A stretch of 64,000 bases of DNA from Favolaschia claudopus. Taxonomy: Eukaryota; Basidiomycota; Agaricomycetes; Agaricales; Mycenaceae. Numbering within the stretch: the first letter of the stretch is position 1; every line of letters begins with the position of its first letter. Position numbers and translations under genes: made by a program. Below are positions 12,304 to 23,165 of this stretch, in pieces. Under the pieces are notes generated by a model that saw only the letters and a list, made by a program, of their open reading frames with translations, ran no database searches and was not told where the DNA came from. The stretch lies in NCBI GenBank assembly GCA_037176885.1, contig JAWWNJ010000212.1, positions 1 through 64,000 on the forward strand, read 5' to 3'.

Positions 12304-13300
12304 AATGCTGGTAATGCCTCGTTCAGCTACCCTTCAGTATCGGTTCCGGGACGTCTCGACTTCGACCTCCATGCTACAAAGGCTTTTCTCGACTAGTGCT
12401 GCCGCGAGGTGGAGGCCCTTGGAGGTGAGGTGACCTTGGCCTCAAACTGTTACCATTTATGGTAGTCGAGGTGATGGCGCCTTGAGACCGTTTTCGGAAA
12501 CAATACTCAAAAACAATCGTTAGCACCGGGGAAACACGATGCTTGCTCATGAGTGGGTCACCGGAGGCTAGTTGAACTTTTTTCATGGTTCAGGGAATGA
12601 AAATGAAGTGAAAAGAGTGAATTTCGAGGTGGACTGCTGCAGAAAGCACTCTAAGAAGGCCAGCTTGAAAAGTTGAAAAAATATTTTTTCCCCTCCCCGG
12701 GTTTCGCGCTTTTCTTCCGGGCCGGGGCCCGGTGGTTAGCCGGTGGGTCTGTGATCCCATCAACCCATCAAATAGGCCCGACAACAAGCCACTAAAGTCA
12801 GAGCCGACACCAAATGGCGATGAGGCTGTGCTGGAGCGTTGATGGGTATCGTAAATCAGCATGTGCTGTGATGCGAACATGTCCCGATACTGATATCACT
12901 GATGGTCTGTGATACAGCACAAGCCTGCCTGATTCAGAGTGTGATGTAGTGCTGATTCCGCTGATGGAACGCTCTGGCAGTGTCTTTTCTGCTTCTAATC
13001 TCGATGCCGCATCCAGCTTACCGCTTCATGCATAAAGCAGATGTCAGACCATAATTAGTCTTCAGCGAGGTACCTACTGTATGTAGACAATTGCGTTCAT
13101 GAACTTCTTCAAGTCTTGAGCTTGCACAACCAAACAGCAACCAACACACAACTCGCAAATTCAGTCATCATCATTCCCCCAGTCCTCTAAGCATCGCCAA
13201 AGTCCAATCGTCTTAAAATTATCTGCTTCCATAGTAAACCTAACATACTGTACAGTGTACATGCATTGAATTTGAAATGCGGATTCGTGCAAGCTCCCCC
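12304..13300. other. no gene; diverged repeat at 12795-12860
   Basis: The phrase TCAGAGCCG..CACC....GCTGTGCT followed by TTGATGGGTATCGTAA at 12795-12855 is a diverged copy of the repeat seen at 57880-58340 and 58675-58710. Nothing else is recognised. Confidence 0.45.
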
Positions 13301-13330
13301 ACCTGTAGGCCGGGAATCCGGCATACAAAA
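13290..13330. repeat. dispersed hairpin motif, copy 1
   Basis: AAGCTCCCCC..CTGTAGGCCGGGAATCCGGCATACAAA contains a small GCCGG/CCGGC stem. The same arrangement with stem variation recurs at 59270-59312 and 59620-59656. Confidence 0.6.
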
Positions 13331-13415
13331 CCTACGTAAAACATAGTCTCGTAAACAAGACTTTATATACTTTTTTGAAGATAGTCGTTCAAACGTATCT
13401 AAAGTCTTGGACGCG

Positions 13416-14035
13416 AGGACCTCTGACAATCACCTATGATGCCTGCCCGCAAAATTTTCGATTCGGATAAAACATGCCCAAAAATTGCGCGCACCCTGCC
13501 CGGATTCGGATAAGAAATCGACCATCGACGACGCCTCCCCTGCCCCACAATTCGGATAAATCATGGAGGCTAGGAGCCAAGCCTGGTTCAGATTCGGATA
13601 AAAACACCAGGGACTCCTCGGACACAAGTTCTACCACTGATTCCCACCGAATTGAGGCAACTTCGAGGTCAATCAAGGACAATTTGATGAATTTTGCACC
13701 GAAGACGCATTTTCTACCTATTTCGGGGAACTTTCGGAAATCAGGGACCGGCAAGCGCACCTCAGCAAGCGAAGAACTGCATTCAAACTACATAACAAGC
13801 TTTCGCATTACTCAAAAGAGGTAGAGGGGCAACCTAGACGCGTGGAGAGATAAATTTCGAATTTTTGCGATTTTAGCTGATTTTTTGAGGGCTGGATCAG
13901 CGTCCGGATAAAACATCGACCTCTTGGAAGGCCTGGTTCGGATTCGGATGAGATCTTCCCCATTTGGGGTCCGGATAAGATGTCCCAAATCCCAGATTTT
14001 TCGGGGCAGGCATCATAGGTGATTGTCAGAGGTCC
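13416..14035. mobile_element. 620-bp MULE-type element (9-bp duplication)
   Basis: Inverted ends are perfect over 32 bp, starting GGACCTCTGACAATCACC. The flanking duplication TTGGACGCG is perfect over 9 bp (13407-13415 and 14036-14044). Near both ends the motif TTCGGATAA / TCCGGATAA occurs seven times in total (13458, 13501, 13551, 13591, 13911, 13941 as TTCGGATGA, 13969), which may be transposase-binding repeats. The 9-bp duplication suggests a Mutator-like source. It is non-coding. Confidence 0.85.
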
Positions 14036-14348
14036 TTGGACGCGTCAGGGGGGAGCGACAATTGATGGTTCGGCTTGACCACGGCACCCATTTTAGGAAA
14101 GTCACTAGGACGGCATCACACGCCGCCGAAAGCTTTGCACACTCGCATTGACTCTGAGGGTCAAGTTCACCGCTGAGACTGCCTGTGTCAAGGTAGAGTT
14201 TCATTAGTCTCACCAAGTCAGACTCTACAAGATTTATGATAGTCGATAAATCTATTATATACACCGCCAAAGTGAAGACACATCAGGAACAGCTGGGGAG
14301 CTCACAATGCCTCACATGAAGGCACATGTCCCACCACATGTGCGCAGA

Positions 14349-15718
14349 TGTCGGAAAAATCCCAGATTGCTTATAGCGGTCTGTAAGTAGTTTGAAGCCG
14401 TTCGAAGGCCCCAAGCCTCGGGGTCTCTTATAATGTACAGTTAAAACCTCATGATGGTCTCTAAGACACCCGGGTGACCTGTAAGCCACTCTAATCCATT
14501 ACGCGATTAAAGCCTTCCAGCACCTTGGAAGCCGCTAGGATCCACTGGCTTGCACAATAGATATCCTGTAGTTATCCTGTATTTATGACAGTACTACATC
14601 ACACATGAAGAGGGATGAACACAGTTTTGTTTCAATTCTAAATAGTGGTACAGTATAACTATCTGCACTGCTTCCCGCGACGCACGGACGAGCGCGGCGG
14701 GGGCGAAGCACAACGAGATGAACACCGAGCATGCGGCGAGTGATCTCGAGAAAATCCGGATTGAAACAGCCCCGCCTGAGACCACTTGAGATGACTGGGC
14801 TTGCGGCGGTTGACGCTAGCAAAAGTAGAGATGAGGAGGGCGAAAGCGAAGGCGAAAACAGATAAACATACCGGCGCATCGTCGTTGTCGTGTGATCCAC
14901 GCTAAGGGATTAGTCTGAACATTCGATGGCCTGCACGACGTGTGGATCAAAAATGTGAACAGAATACGATAAGTCGACAGCTCACCTAAAGGGTAGCATT
15001 GCACGATTTATGAATGTATGGAGGTGCAAAAGGGGGATTCTGGGGGAGTTGCGTTGGGGTAATGACGGCGGATTCGGGCCAGTCAGACGTCGACTGCAGC
15101 TTGACTGCAACGCGGCGGCCAAGCCTAGTGAGGAAGGCATTAGGGACAGGGTGAAAAGCTCTATGATCGACGCACCTTTCGTCGTAAGTTCTCGCTAACT
15201 TTGCCCATACGGACTCGAGTTGCTGACGTCGTGTGCACGGGCGGCAGCGGCAGCAGCGGCGCCGGGCGGTACGAGATGCATGCGGGTCGTTGAGCGGTGA
15301 GGGGGAGGGTACTGACGGCGACGATGTCGAGGCGTGGTGGTGGTGGGAGGAGACAAGAGAGACGAGCAGCGTTCGCAGCATATGTGTGCTGCGGATGTGG
15401 AGCGCTGACGTCATTACTCGGCATCTCGGCATTTGGACTTCAAACGTTTTTGCGGTTTTCTGTGCGGCCAATTTTCATGTCAGGATGCATGAATTTACAC
15501 GGGGGCGAGCGTCTACCGATGTTTTCCCATTTTTATTAAACTTGTTTAGATGGCCTGACACCTCCAATCCCCTTAAGACACTGCTTGGCTTATAAGGTCT
15601 TCGAGCTAGCTTAGGGTGGATTATAAGCCACACTGCCAGCGGTTCTAAGCCATCCTAAGGTTCTCGAAGGTCCTAATTGGTTAGAAGCCGTTCGAAGCAA
15701 TCCGGCATTTTTCCGACA
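14349..15718. mobile_element. 1,370-bp TGTCGG-ended element (2-bp GA duplication)
   Basis: Ends are TGTCGGAAAAATCCCAGATT and the near-complement of TGTCGGAAAAATGCCGGATT, flanked by GA at 14347-14348 and 15719-15720. Subterminal zones are rich in CTTATAA, TAAGCC and TTCGAAG units. Internal frames show no recognised domain. Same family style as 7326-8272; a solo end with the same 14-bp terminus lies at 56287. Confidence 0.75.
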
Positions 15719-15729
15719 GATGGGATCTA

Positions 15730-16181
15730 TGGTGCGAATCGGCTAAACACCACCAAACAGGAACGAAATCTATTACATCACATCAGGACCTTCCCACGCT
15801 TAACCCTCTGGCCAAAACACTCCGATTAGATAGTAGAGTAATCCCTCTAGACGAATTTTTAACTGGCTCAAAACTGACAATAAATAATATTTTCTCCGAG
15901 GCGATTTGAGACATCAGTGATGCGATCACTTAATCAATCACGTGCACTTACGTCATTTCCTATTCGAGACAATCCACAATCCACATTCCACCTCACGGGT
16001 GCATCGGGAAGCTCTGAAAGGCACCCAAAATACCTGAGAGGGATACCAGCAGTTCATGGGAGCACCAATCCAAGCAAAAAAGAGCATATAGATTGATTTT
16101 TTTTTTCTGCGGGCAATTTGAGACATCAATGATGGGATCATTGATTGGACCTATTTGGTGGTGTTTAGCCGATTCGCACCA
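15730..16181. mobile_element. TGGTG-ended MITE, copy B (TA target)
   Basis: Inverted ends TGGTGCGAATCGGCTAAACA and complement, flanked by TA at 15728-15729 and 16182-16183; 452 bp. Terminal bases 7-15 differ from copy A at 4149-4610, yet the two ends match each other perfectly within each copy. It lies 11 bp from the TGTCGG element. Confidence 0.8.
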
Positions 16182-16328
16182 TAGGTGGTTGCCAGCTGGC
16201 CGGCGCAGCTGCACTTCCAGGTGCGGGACACCTGGCTGCCCATGTGTCGGGCATATATTCAAAGCAGCTGCCTTACATCCCGCCAATAATAAATATTTTT
16301 TACGACTAGTAGGTTTCAAGCGCAACTA

Positions 16329-18170
16329 CTCGGTGTTACAAAAAGTGACCGATAATTTGGTCACTCCTTCACGGCCACGTGATATTTTTTTCGAAGCTTA
16401 AGCACCCCGCCTTCGGCAGGGCCGGCTCGCTGCGCTCGCGTCCCTCCCTACGGCTGGTGCACAGCTTGTCGGGGCTCCGCCCCAAACCCCGGGGTATGAA
16501 TGTAATTTTTTGCTGGATTGCTTGCCCTCGGCGCCGCACTACCGCTCGCTGCACTCGCGATGCGCGGCGCCGTCGGGACGGTTCGTGGGAACCGGGAGCA
16601 ACATCTCGACAGTCGGCAGCGACATCTCGACATGGTCCCGTGGTTTCGTGTCAAAGTCACGTTACTTTTCACGTGAGCTGATCCTTGTGTTTTCATGTAT
16701 AGGGCCCCTGACAATTCTCGACAGCATACATGAAAAGATCCTTCCTTATCTGAGGCTCCTGAGGCTTGTCAACAAACCGAACGTCATACTATTTCTGCAT
16801 GCAGCCGGCACAAACCACGACTCGCCCACGCCTCCCCCAGTCTGACATTGCCAAATAGGGAAATACTTACCAAATGTAGTAATGGGCGGGAGACCTAGCA
16901 GTGGACTTATCCTGCCAATTCGTACCTTTGCTGTGGTCACTCTCGTCGAGCGGTATGGTATGTTCCCATTTGGGTGGTGCTTCCGGTTCGAACCCGATTG
17001 TACACTTTTATTTTTTTTCACACCCTGAACTGTTTAATTTTTCTTTTTGGTACACCGTACTTTTCCCCGGCAAGTCCCTTGTTTCCTGACCTCAATAGGA
17101 TGTGTTTGACACCTTTTCTTCTTCTGAATAATTCTACAGATCAGCACATCATCAAAACTACCACAGACACTAATTGAAGTAAGTTTATCGAGCTCTTCTT
17201 GAGAAGCAAAGTGAGCATTCATTAAACCATTCCAATATATCATCCTGACCTCAAGGAATACCCCAGGGCTTTATTTGGAATAACTCAGTCTCCTCAAATG
17301 CCAAAACATTCGATGTGGACCAAATTGTTGCTCACAATAGGAACATGCTTTTCAAGTCTTCAGTCGATGCGACACGCCATTTAAACTTGAAAAACGCGTC
17401 TAAGACGCGGTCAGACTGACAAACGTAAGGCCTGACACGTGATGGGAAAGCGTGCCGTAATGTCAGACTGGGGGAGGCGAAGGGGGGTTACAAACCACAC
17501 AAAAACTCGAAAGATATCCACAATATCTGAACAACAACGTACCGGATTTCCAACCTGCATGTGATAAAGACGACACTATCCCATCCAGTCATACAAAATA
17601 CGGCGTCAAAATAGTGTGAAAAGAGGTCGCGCATATTTCACCTCGAATTTGTCCCTGTTGTTGATCCCGGTTAATGAGGAGGGTAGATGATGATAATATA
17701 TGTCGCTGAATAGCTCTTGGTTACTTGATTGACAAAGAGAGCAAGAGAGCTGCTGGAATTTTCACATTAGTTCCATCTTTTTGTAGCAAAACGAGCTGAT
17801 ACCCAGCTTGAGACTGAATCAAATCTGAGTCGTGGAATTCAGACGCTCAAAAAAGCCCCAATGACATGGTTCAGACAGACCGAATTTGGTCAGACAATAG
17901 AATTGTGTATAAAATACAACATAGAATACTTGAAACTGTGTTTCCTGTGCTAACAAAGCGAGAGCCAACTGGTTTCTTCTAAATAAGGCAAAATGTTAGC
18001 TGTCAGATTGAACCGACTGGTGCGAGAGATTCGCGGTGTCATTTCTCACAAACTGCCATGCAAATGGGTACAGAACATCCCAATGAACATTCCTATGTGC
18101 TTGAACCAACAAAATACTACACGATTCGGCCTAAAATGGCACATTGTCGGTCACTTTTTGTAACACCGAG
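16329..18170. mobile_element. 1.84-kb TA element, Tc1/mariner-like ends
   Basis: Inverted ends CTCGGTGTTACAAAAAGTGA (matching over about 23 bp) are flanked by TA at 16327-16328 and 18171-18172. The interior includes a GC-rich block at 16400-16490 (CGGGGCTCCGCCCC) and an inner inverted pair CGCCTCCCCCAGTCTGACAT at 16830 and 17486, suggesting a second, nested element. No transposase frame survives. Confidence 0.7.
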
Positions 18171-19055
18171 TAATCCGAATCCCTATTGTCACTGTACTCC
18201 TTGTCCGACTTGTCTGACTCGTGCGACACCGCATTCTCTGAGTCCTCCTCACTCCCTGACTCTGCATCCCGCGCCTCCTTTGCCCTGGCGCTTAGTCGAA
18301 TTTCTCAGTTAGTTTGAGGCACAAGGCAAAATTGATGGGAAGCACATATATTGGCAGTCTGTCTACCTCCCATCCTGTATCAAAGATATATTGCACTGCA
18401 CCCACCAAGGAGCTCTGTTAATTAAAGAACACAAAGGTTTTTCTGCCCCTACCTAGTAGGACTTCAGAATACAACCCAGTTCCGTTGAACTGGGATTTGC
18501 TGGTTATCCATTCACATTTCCTGGCAGAAATTGAATGAATAGAATCAGGTGGGTGCTTGTATGTTTATGCGGCACAAAACAGACAGATTCTTACAGACGC
18601 AAGGAAACGAAAGCGAAATGAAACCGCGGGAAAGCCAATTGATGCCATCAATTTTGTGCTTATTGTGGCAAGCCGACGAAACTCGAGGATGCGGGGCACC
18701 CGGCCGGCGCACTTGCGGGCAGGTGCCCGTGCAGCCGCCTGCGCGCCATGCGCCGCGGGTGATGCCGCTATCGTAGACGGTGAGGTGGTGGCGGCGTGGA
18801 AGAGGCCGTGCGCCATTTCGGTTATGATGCAGGCGGAGACTTCGGCGTAGAGGGCAGGAGGGCGAGGTAGGAGGCGGAGAGCAGGAGGTCAAGGGTGGTG
18901 GAAAGGTAGGTGCGGTGGGAGAAGATGAGGGTGCCGGTGTAGAGGAAGCCGAGGGTGAAGTGGAGGGAGGCGGGGGTGAAGGGGGGAGTCGAGGGAGAGG
19001 CATATGGGGTCGGAGGAGGAGGAGAGGGATTGTGCGGTGCGCACTCCTTTTTTCC
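18171..19055. other. no feature recognised
   Basis: A proline/serine-rich minus-strand frame at 18545-19066 reflects composition. It could be a remnant 3' continuation of the gene fragment at 19060-19495, but no motif supports this. Confidence 0.35.
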
Positions 19056-19059
19056 CTTA

Positions 19060-19495
19060 CCTGCACATCTTGCTAACGACTTTGCAGCAGTACCCCGGCT
19101 TTACTGAGCCATCGTCGTTCAGCTCAAGCCCGGTGAGGAAGCCTTCCACCGAAACACTCTTTCCCTTCCGCGAAATGGGTTTGTACTTTTCCCACCTCGG
19201 TGTCGCAGGGAATACACAGTGAACCGGGAAGACGTTGTCTGGAGTTTTTGTGGCAGAAAGGTACTGCTCGGCTTTGATATCAAAAGTCGAATTTGGTTTG
19301 TCGATGTTGCTGGGAACACCGCAGACGTGAATGGTAGCGTGGGTGCGGATGTTGAGACTACCCGGGGAGCCAAGAGGGATTATCTAAGGGAACATATCAG
19401 GGCAAAGAAAAAAGAAAGCAAGTTAGATAAAAGACATACCGAGACAACGTCTCCGAAGAAGTGATAATCGAGAGGAGCAAGCTCCTGGGAGTACA
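19060..19495 (-). pseudogene. host-gene fragment (two exons) joined to Helitron
   Basis: Exon 1 ends at 19441 with a segment reading LDYHFFGDVVS. A 57-bp intron (19440-19384, GTATGT...CTTAG) leads to a 324-bp exon (19383-19060) that stays open throughout and ends at a good donor, GTAAG. The encoded segment (motifs NIDKPNSTFDIKAEQYLS, FPATPRWEKY, VSVEGFLTG) has the look of an uncharacterised basidiomycete OB-fold-like family, recalled from general pattern only. The first codons directly follow the Helitron phrase YQEFPQY, so the fragment probably was captured by, or inserted into, the Helitron. No complete gene remains. Confidence 0.55.
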
Positions 19496-19497
19496 GT

Positions 19498-21190
19498 ACT
19501 GCGGGAACTCCTGATAAGTGTACTTCTGAGCCTCAACACCTAACCGGCCGCCATCCCGGTTGGCGGCAAAGAATGCGTCGAGTTTGCTGATGGCAGTTTG
19601 CCCCCGCTCGAGGACCTCGTCGGGATCTTCGCCAGGGTCAAAGGTCACCATGTGCTGCCCTTTGAGATGGACAGGAAGGCGGACAACATTGGGATTTGGG
19701 AATCTGAGTGTGTGGGTCAAAATGGAAAATGCGCCAAGACGCCTCTGGAGGTCCTATGTATCGACCGTCAATCTAGGTCTTGATTTCGTCTCGATCGACT
19801 TCCAGAGTTGCGCGATCGCCTCCCTTGTGAATGGATATTTGATGGACTTGACCGTCACGGCGCACTCCGGATTGATATGGCAGTCAAACTTGGCGGAGAG
19901 GTATGGTGAGTAGGGAACGATCCAGGAGTTATCAACGTTGTGTCGTCCCACAGGGTATTCACGACTATCTTCGGGACGCTGGTAGAGGGGGGTATCCATC
20001 GGTGTCCATTGACGTGTGTGCCTGGAACGGTTTGGGGAAGAACTTTGTACAGCGGCCATTTTCCATGCAGGGAGCTCGGGGATTCAGAGCCCCACACGGG
20101 CCGTGAACCATACATCTCTGCACAGTTTCAAACAGGAGCGGCTGAGTTTCGGGGTCGGGCCACCGCGCCCAGATTACGGAGTCGATGTCGTCGGGGTTAA
20201 AAAGCTTATGAGGATGGCGAAGAAACACCAGAAGGTGCATGTGGGGAAGACCGCGCTTTTGGAACTCAATGGTGTATACGAAGGCCGCGCACTCCCCAAA
20301 GATACCATATTTGTAGATCTCCTTGATGATCGCTTTTTTCTTGAGCTCAAAGTCACGCGCTACCAAGTCAGGTCGATCGTAAGCTGATTGACCATGAAGA
20401 AGGGCGCGAGTGACTTCGCTCCATTGAGGGTTGGCTGTAACAGTGATAAAAAGATCAACCTTCGGGTACATGCTCAGCAAAGAAAAGAAGCACAACAATT
20501 CAGCATTCTTACCTTGCGGAAGTATCGAGCGATTGCCATAGCATCTTGGTACCGCGTAGATCCACCTCGTCGTCGCGGTTGGAGATGGCGTCCTCCAGTC
20601 CGCTGTACAGGGATGCACGAAGTTTTATCTGCTTTTGACGGAAATAGTTGAGACGGTTTTGGTCGATGGATGCAAAGGCATCAACCATATACTGTTGAAG
20701 GAGCCGAGCACCACGCAGTATGGTAGAGAATTCCCTGTCGCGGTCAAAGAGACGGAAGGCGTAGAAGCGGGTCTGAGTGAGGCTGCCGGGTTTTGTCTTG
20801 TCTGGCTCGTCAAGGGATAAGTTTGCATGCCAGCCGTGTTCGCCGCGTGGGAAGAGCAGAACAAAATATAGCGGGGTATATGCAGGGTGGAGGTCGGAGA
20901 TGCGTTGCATGGGCAATGACCGCTACCTCCCCACGAAGTCCACGACGCCGAGGTGCGACTTCGAGTTGTTTCTGGGAATGACCGTCGACGCTACAACCTA
21001 CCCACTGTGGAATTTCATAGGCCTGCTTGTAGATAGCAGCGTAGGGGTGGGAGGTGGTATGTAAGGAGACTCTGCAGACTTTCCATGGTGTCACGACGCA
21101 GATTGCTATTCCGGTTCATGCGCTGTTGTAGTGCGACGCTTGGATCGTACATGTAGAGTTGAGAATAAGTGGGCAGAAGTGCCCAAGTCC
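19498..21190 (-). pseudogene. Helitron Rep (HUH endonuclease) region, decayed
   Basis: Read on the minus strand in order: an upstream segment with LRRDTMESLQSLLHTT and IYKQAYEI, then LHPAYTPLYFVLLFPRGEHG, YSGLEDAISNRDDE, YQDAMAIARYFRK, VDLFITVTANPQWSEV, the HUH-like core EFQKRGLPHMHLLVFL (about 20250), CMVHGPCG..NP, FFPKPF and FDCHINPE, ending with TYQEFPQY. This order is that of the Helitron replication initiator that nicks and joins single-stranded DNA. The segments sit in three frames. A probable 54-bp intron lies at 20513-20460. There is a short deletion before YQDAM and an in-frame TAG near 19783. The helicase half is absent. It is not functional. Confidence 0.9.
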
Positions 21191-21645
21191 CTTTGCGTCA
21201 TGCTGCGCAGAACAGGGGTTCCCCTGACATCACCCCCCCCTGCGCCTCGACGCATAGATCGCACTTGAGCTGGAGTTGAAAAGCGGTCACGGAAGGGAAG
21301 GGAATCGAAGGCAGTGACGGCAATGGAGCGAGGTTTGGAAGGGTATTTGCGGTAAAATGCAGCGACAGCGTCCGGGGCAAAGACATTAGAGTGCTTCACA
21401 TTAGAGTGCTTCACCCATTGATCATGGGACGGGTCATAACCCTTCCAGCGAACCCAGTACCATAGACTCCCGTAGCGGATCTTGGCATCCAGTATCTCCT
21501 CAACTTCCCATTGCTTGTCACCAGGAAGGTCGAGGACGGGTGGCGGCTCTTCGTGTCTGGGGCGAGTGGGAAATGGATCGGCTTCCACAAGCTGGAGTTT
21601 CACAACGGGGAAGACGGGATGTAGGGCAGAGTAGCCCCGACCGTT
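21190..21645 (-). pseudogene. chromovirus integrase C-terminus with chromodomain
   Basis: The frame reads LHPVFPVVKLQLVEADPFP, then EVEEILDAKIRYGSLWYWVR, WKGYDPSHD..W and FYRKYPSKPRS. This is the end of a Ty3/gypsy (chromovirus) Pol protein, whose chromodomain tethers integration to modified chromatin. An 11-codon-scale duplication (KHSNVKHSNV) interrupts the chromodomain. After the stop, a purine tract (complement of 21231-21241) could be the polypurine tract preceding the 3' LTR, but the Helitron abuts at about 21190 and no LTR pair is visible. The same family occurs on the plus strand at 41914-43015. Confidence 0.85.
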
Positions 21646-23160
21646 ATGCGTTACCGTTGAAACGAAACAGGGCGGGCGTTACGCGTTACGTTTCACCCAT
21701 ACAAAGTGCTACAGTAGTGCTGCATCTACAGTAGGCCTGGGTTAGAAATGATTTGGGGTCCGTAAACTTTGTGAATTACAAGGGGGGTCGGAGACCCCAT
21801 AAATTACAGTGTAATTTACATTCTTTACTGTAAAAAACACCATGTAAAGTTTGTAAAAAATGTATTTTTTGGTAAGATTTGCCAGATTTTGGTGGGTGGG
21901 CTCCGCTGTCCGCCCGCGAGATTGAATGGTTGGTGCGCAGTGCTTCTCAGGAAGGTTTCATAATCGTCTTAACCAAGTGCTGAGTTGGAAAGGTGAGCGA
22001 GTATTGAGCGAGTACGTCAAGGGCTGACACATGATCGGACATCAGATGGCGGTGATCAACTCACATAGGGCCGAAAATGCTCGTTCTTAGGAAAAATTTG
22101 GTTTGAATGCTCTGAAACATGGCCCTGTAGGCCACAGTTCTTCCAGGCAAAAATTACCATTCTTTACGCTCAAATCTGAAGGTCCCCTGTAAAGAATGTA
22201 ATTTACGCGTAAGATAGACGTCACCCCGATCCGGCACGTGGTTATGTAAGCCGAAACATCATGTCAACAAAGTCCTTATAACTCTGGGCACAACAACATA
22301 TTGATAATTCTAAGACCACCAAACTGTAGCTAAGAGGTCTATCTACCATTTGATGGAACGGATTCAGCCAATAATTCCTTGTTGAAAAGTTATAAGGTGA
22401 TCTTTCCAAAAAAGGCAACCCATTCTAAAAAGCTTCCAAACTCATTTTCGACGTGTTTGGGCCCCATCTTGCGAAAAATCCTTCCAACATTTGGCGGATT
22501 ACATAAGCTTACATACACAGTACACGTGATATATCCGCGATCATAGACGCGACGCGACGCGCCATGTAAGCTTTGGAATACACTGTTTAGTGTGAGGAAA
22601 GTATGACTCGGCCCTCCCTCTCAGATATGCTAGACCAGCACCAGGACTTTGTCATCTACTGTATCCTCTGTGTACCTTCCCCCCAACAGAGGTCAGACTG
22701 CGGATTGAACTAAGATTCAAACTTAGAGTCAGACATATGCAACACATATGTATTTACTTCTGGTTGCACACTCAGTGACCCTGTTTTTTTGGGTTATTAA
22801 TTTTGACAGCTAAAGCTTATACTCACTGGTACTGGATAGTGGTAAGTATATTCAAGACACTGGTAGTAGCACAAAGTCTGGTAATTCTCTTGCAGTTGCT
22901 CAAAGCATTCCCCGAGCCCCGGCACTGGTGGCGATTTTAAAATTGCTTGTAACTTGAGGAGGCTTTTGGGAGGCAGCCGAGGCTTGTAACTTACAAAACT
23001 TGATGCTTACTGAATTCTTTCTTGAGGAGTAAGCAACCATTGAGTATATAGGTGCTGGTAGGGTATATATATTTATTTACAGCACATGAGGTTCAAACAG
23101 GCCGATTGAACTTGGGTTGAACCCTCCTGAACCAAAGTTGAACACTCGGAAAAGCTCGGA
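21646..23160. other. no gene; imperfect inverted repeats 21800-22220
   Basis: TGTAATTTACATTCTTTAC near 21820 faces GTAAAGAATGTAATTTACG near 22190, with further TGTAA units, suggesting a decayed inverted-repeat element. A GACGC microsatellite is at 22545-22563. No coding region is supported. Confidence 0.4.
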
Positions 23161-23165
23161 AAAGT

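Noticed and set aside
15233..15595. 120-codon frame inside the TGTCGG element
   Set aside because: Low-complexity, Gly/Arg-rich and overlapped by frames in other phases; it lies inside a non-autonomous element.
18545..19066. 173-codon proline-rich minus frame
   Set aside because: Composition artefact; no support as a continuation of the neighbouring exon.
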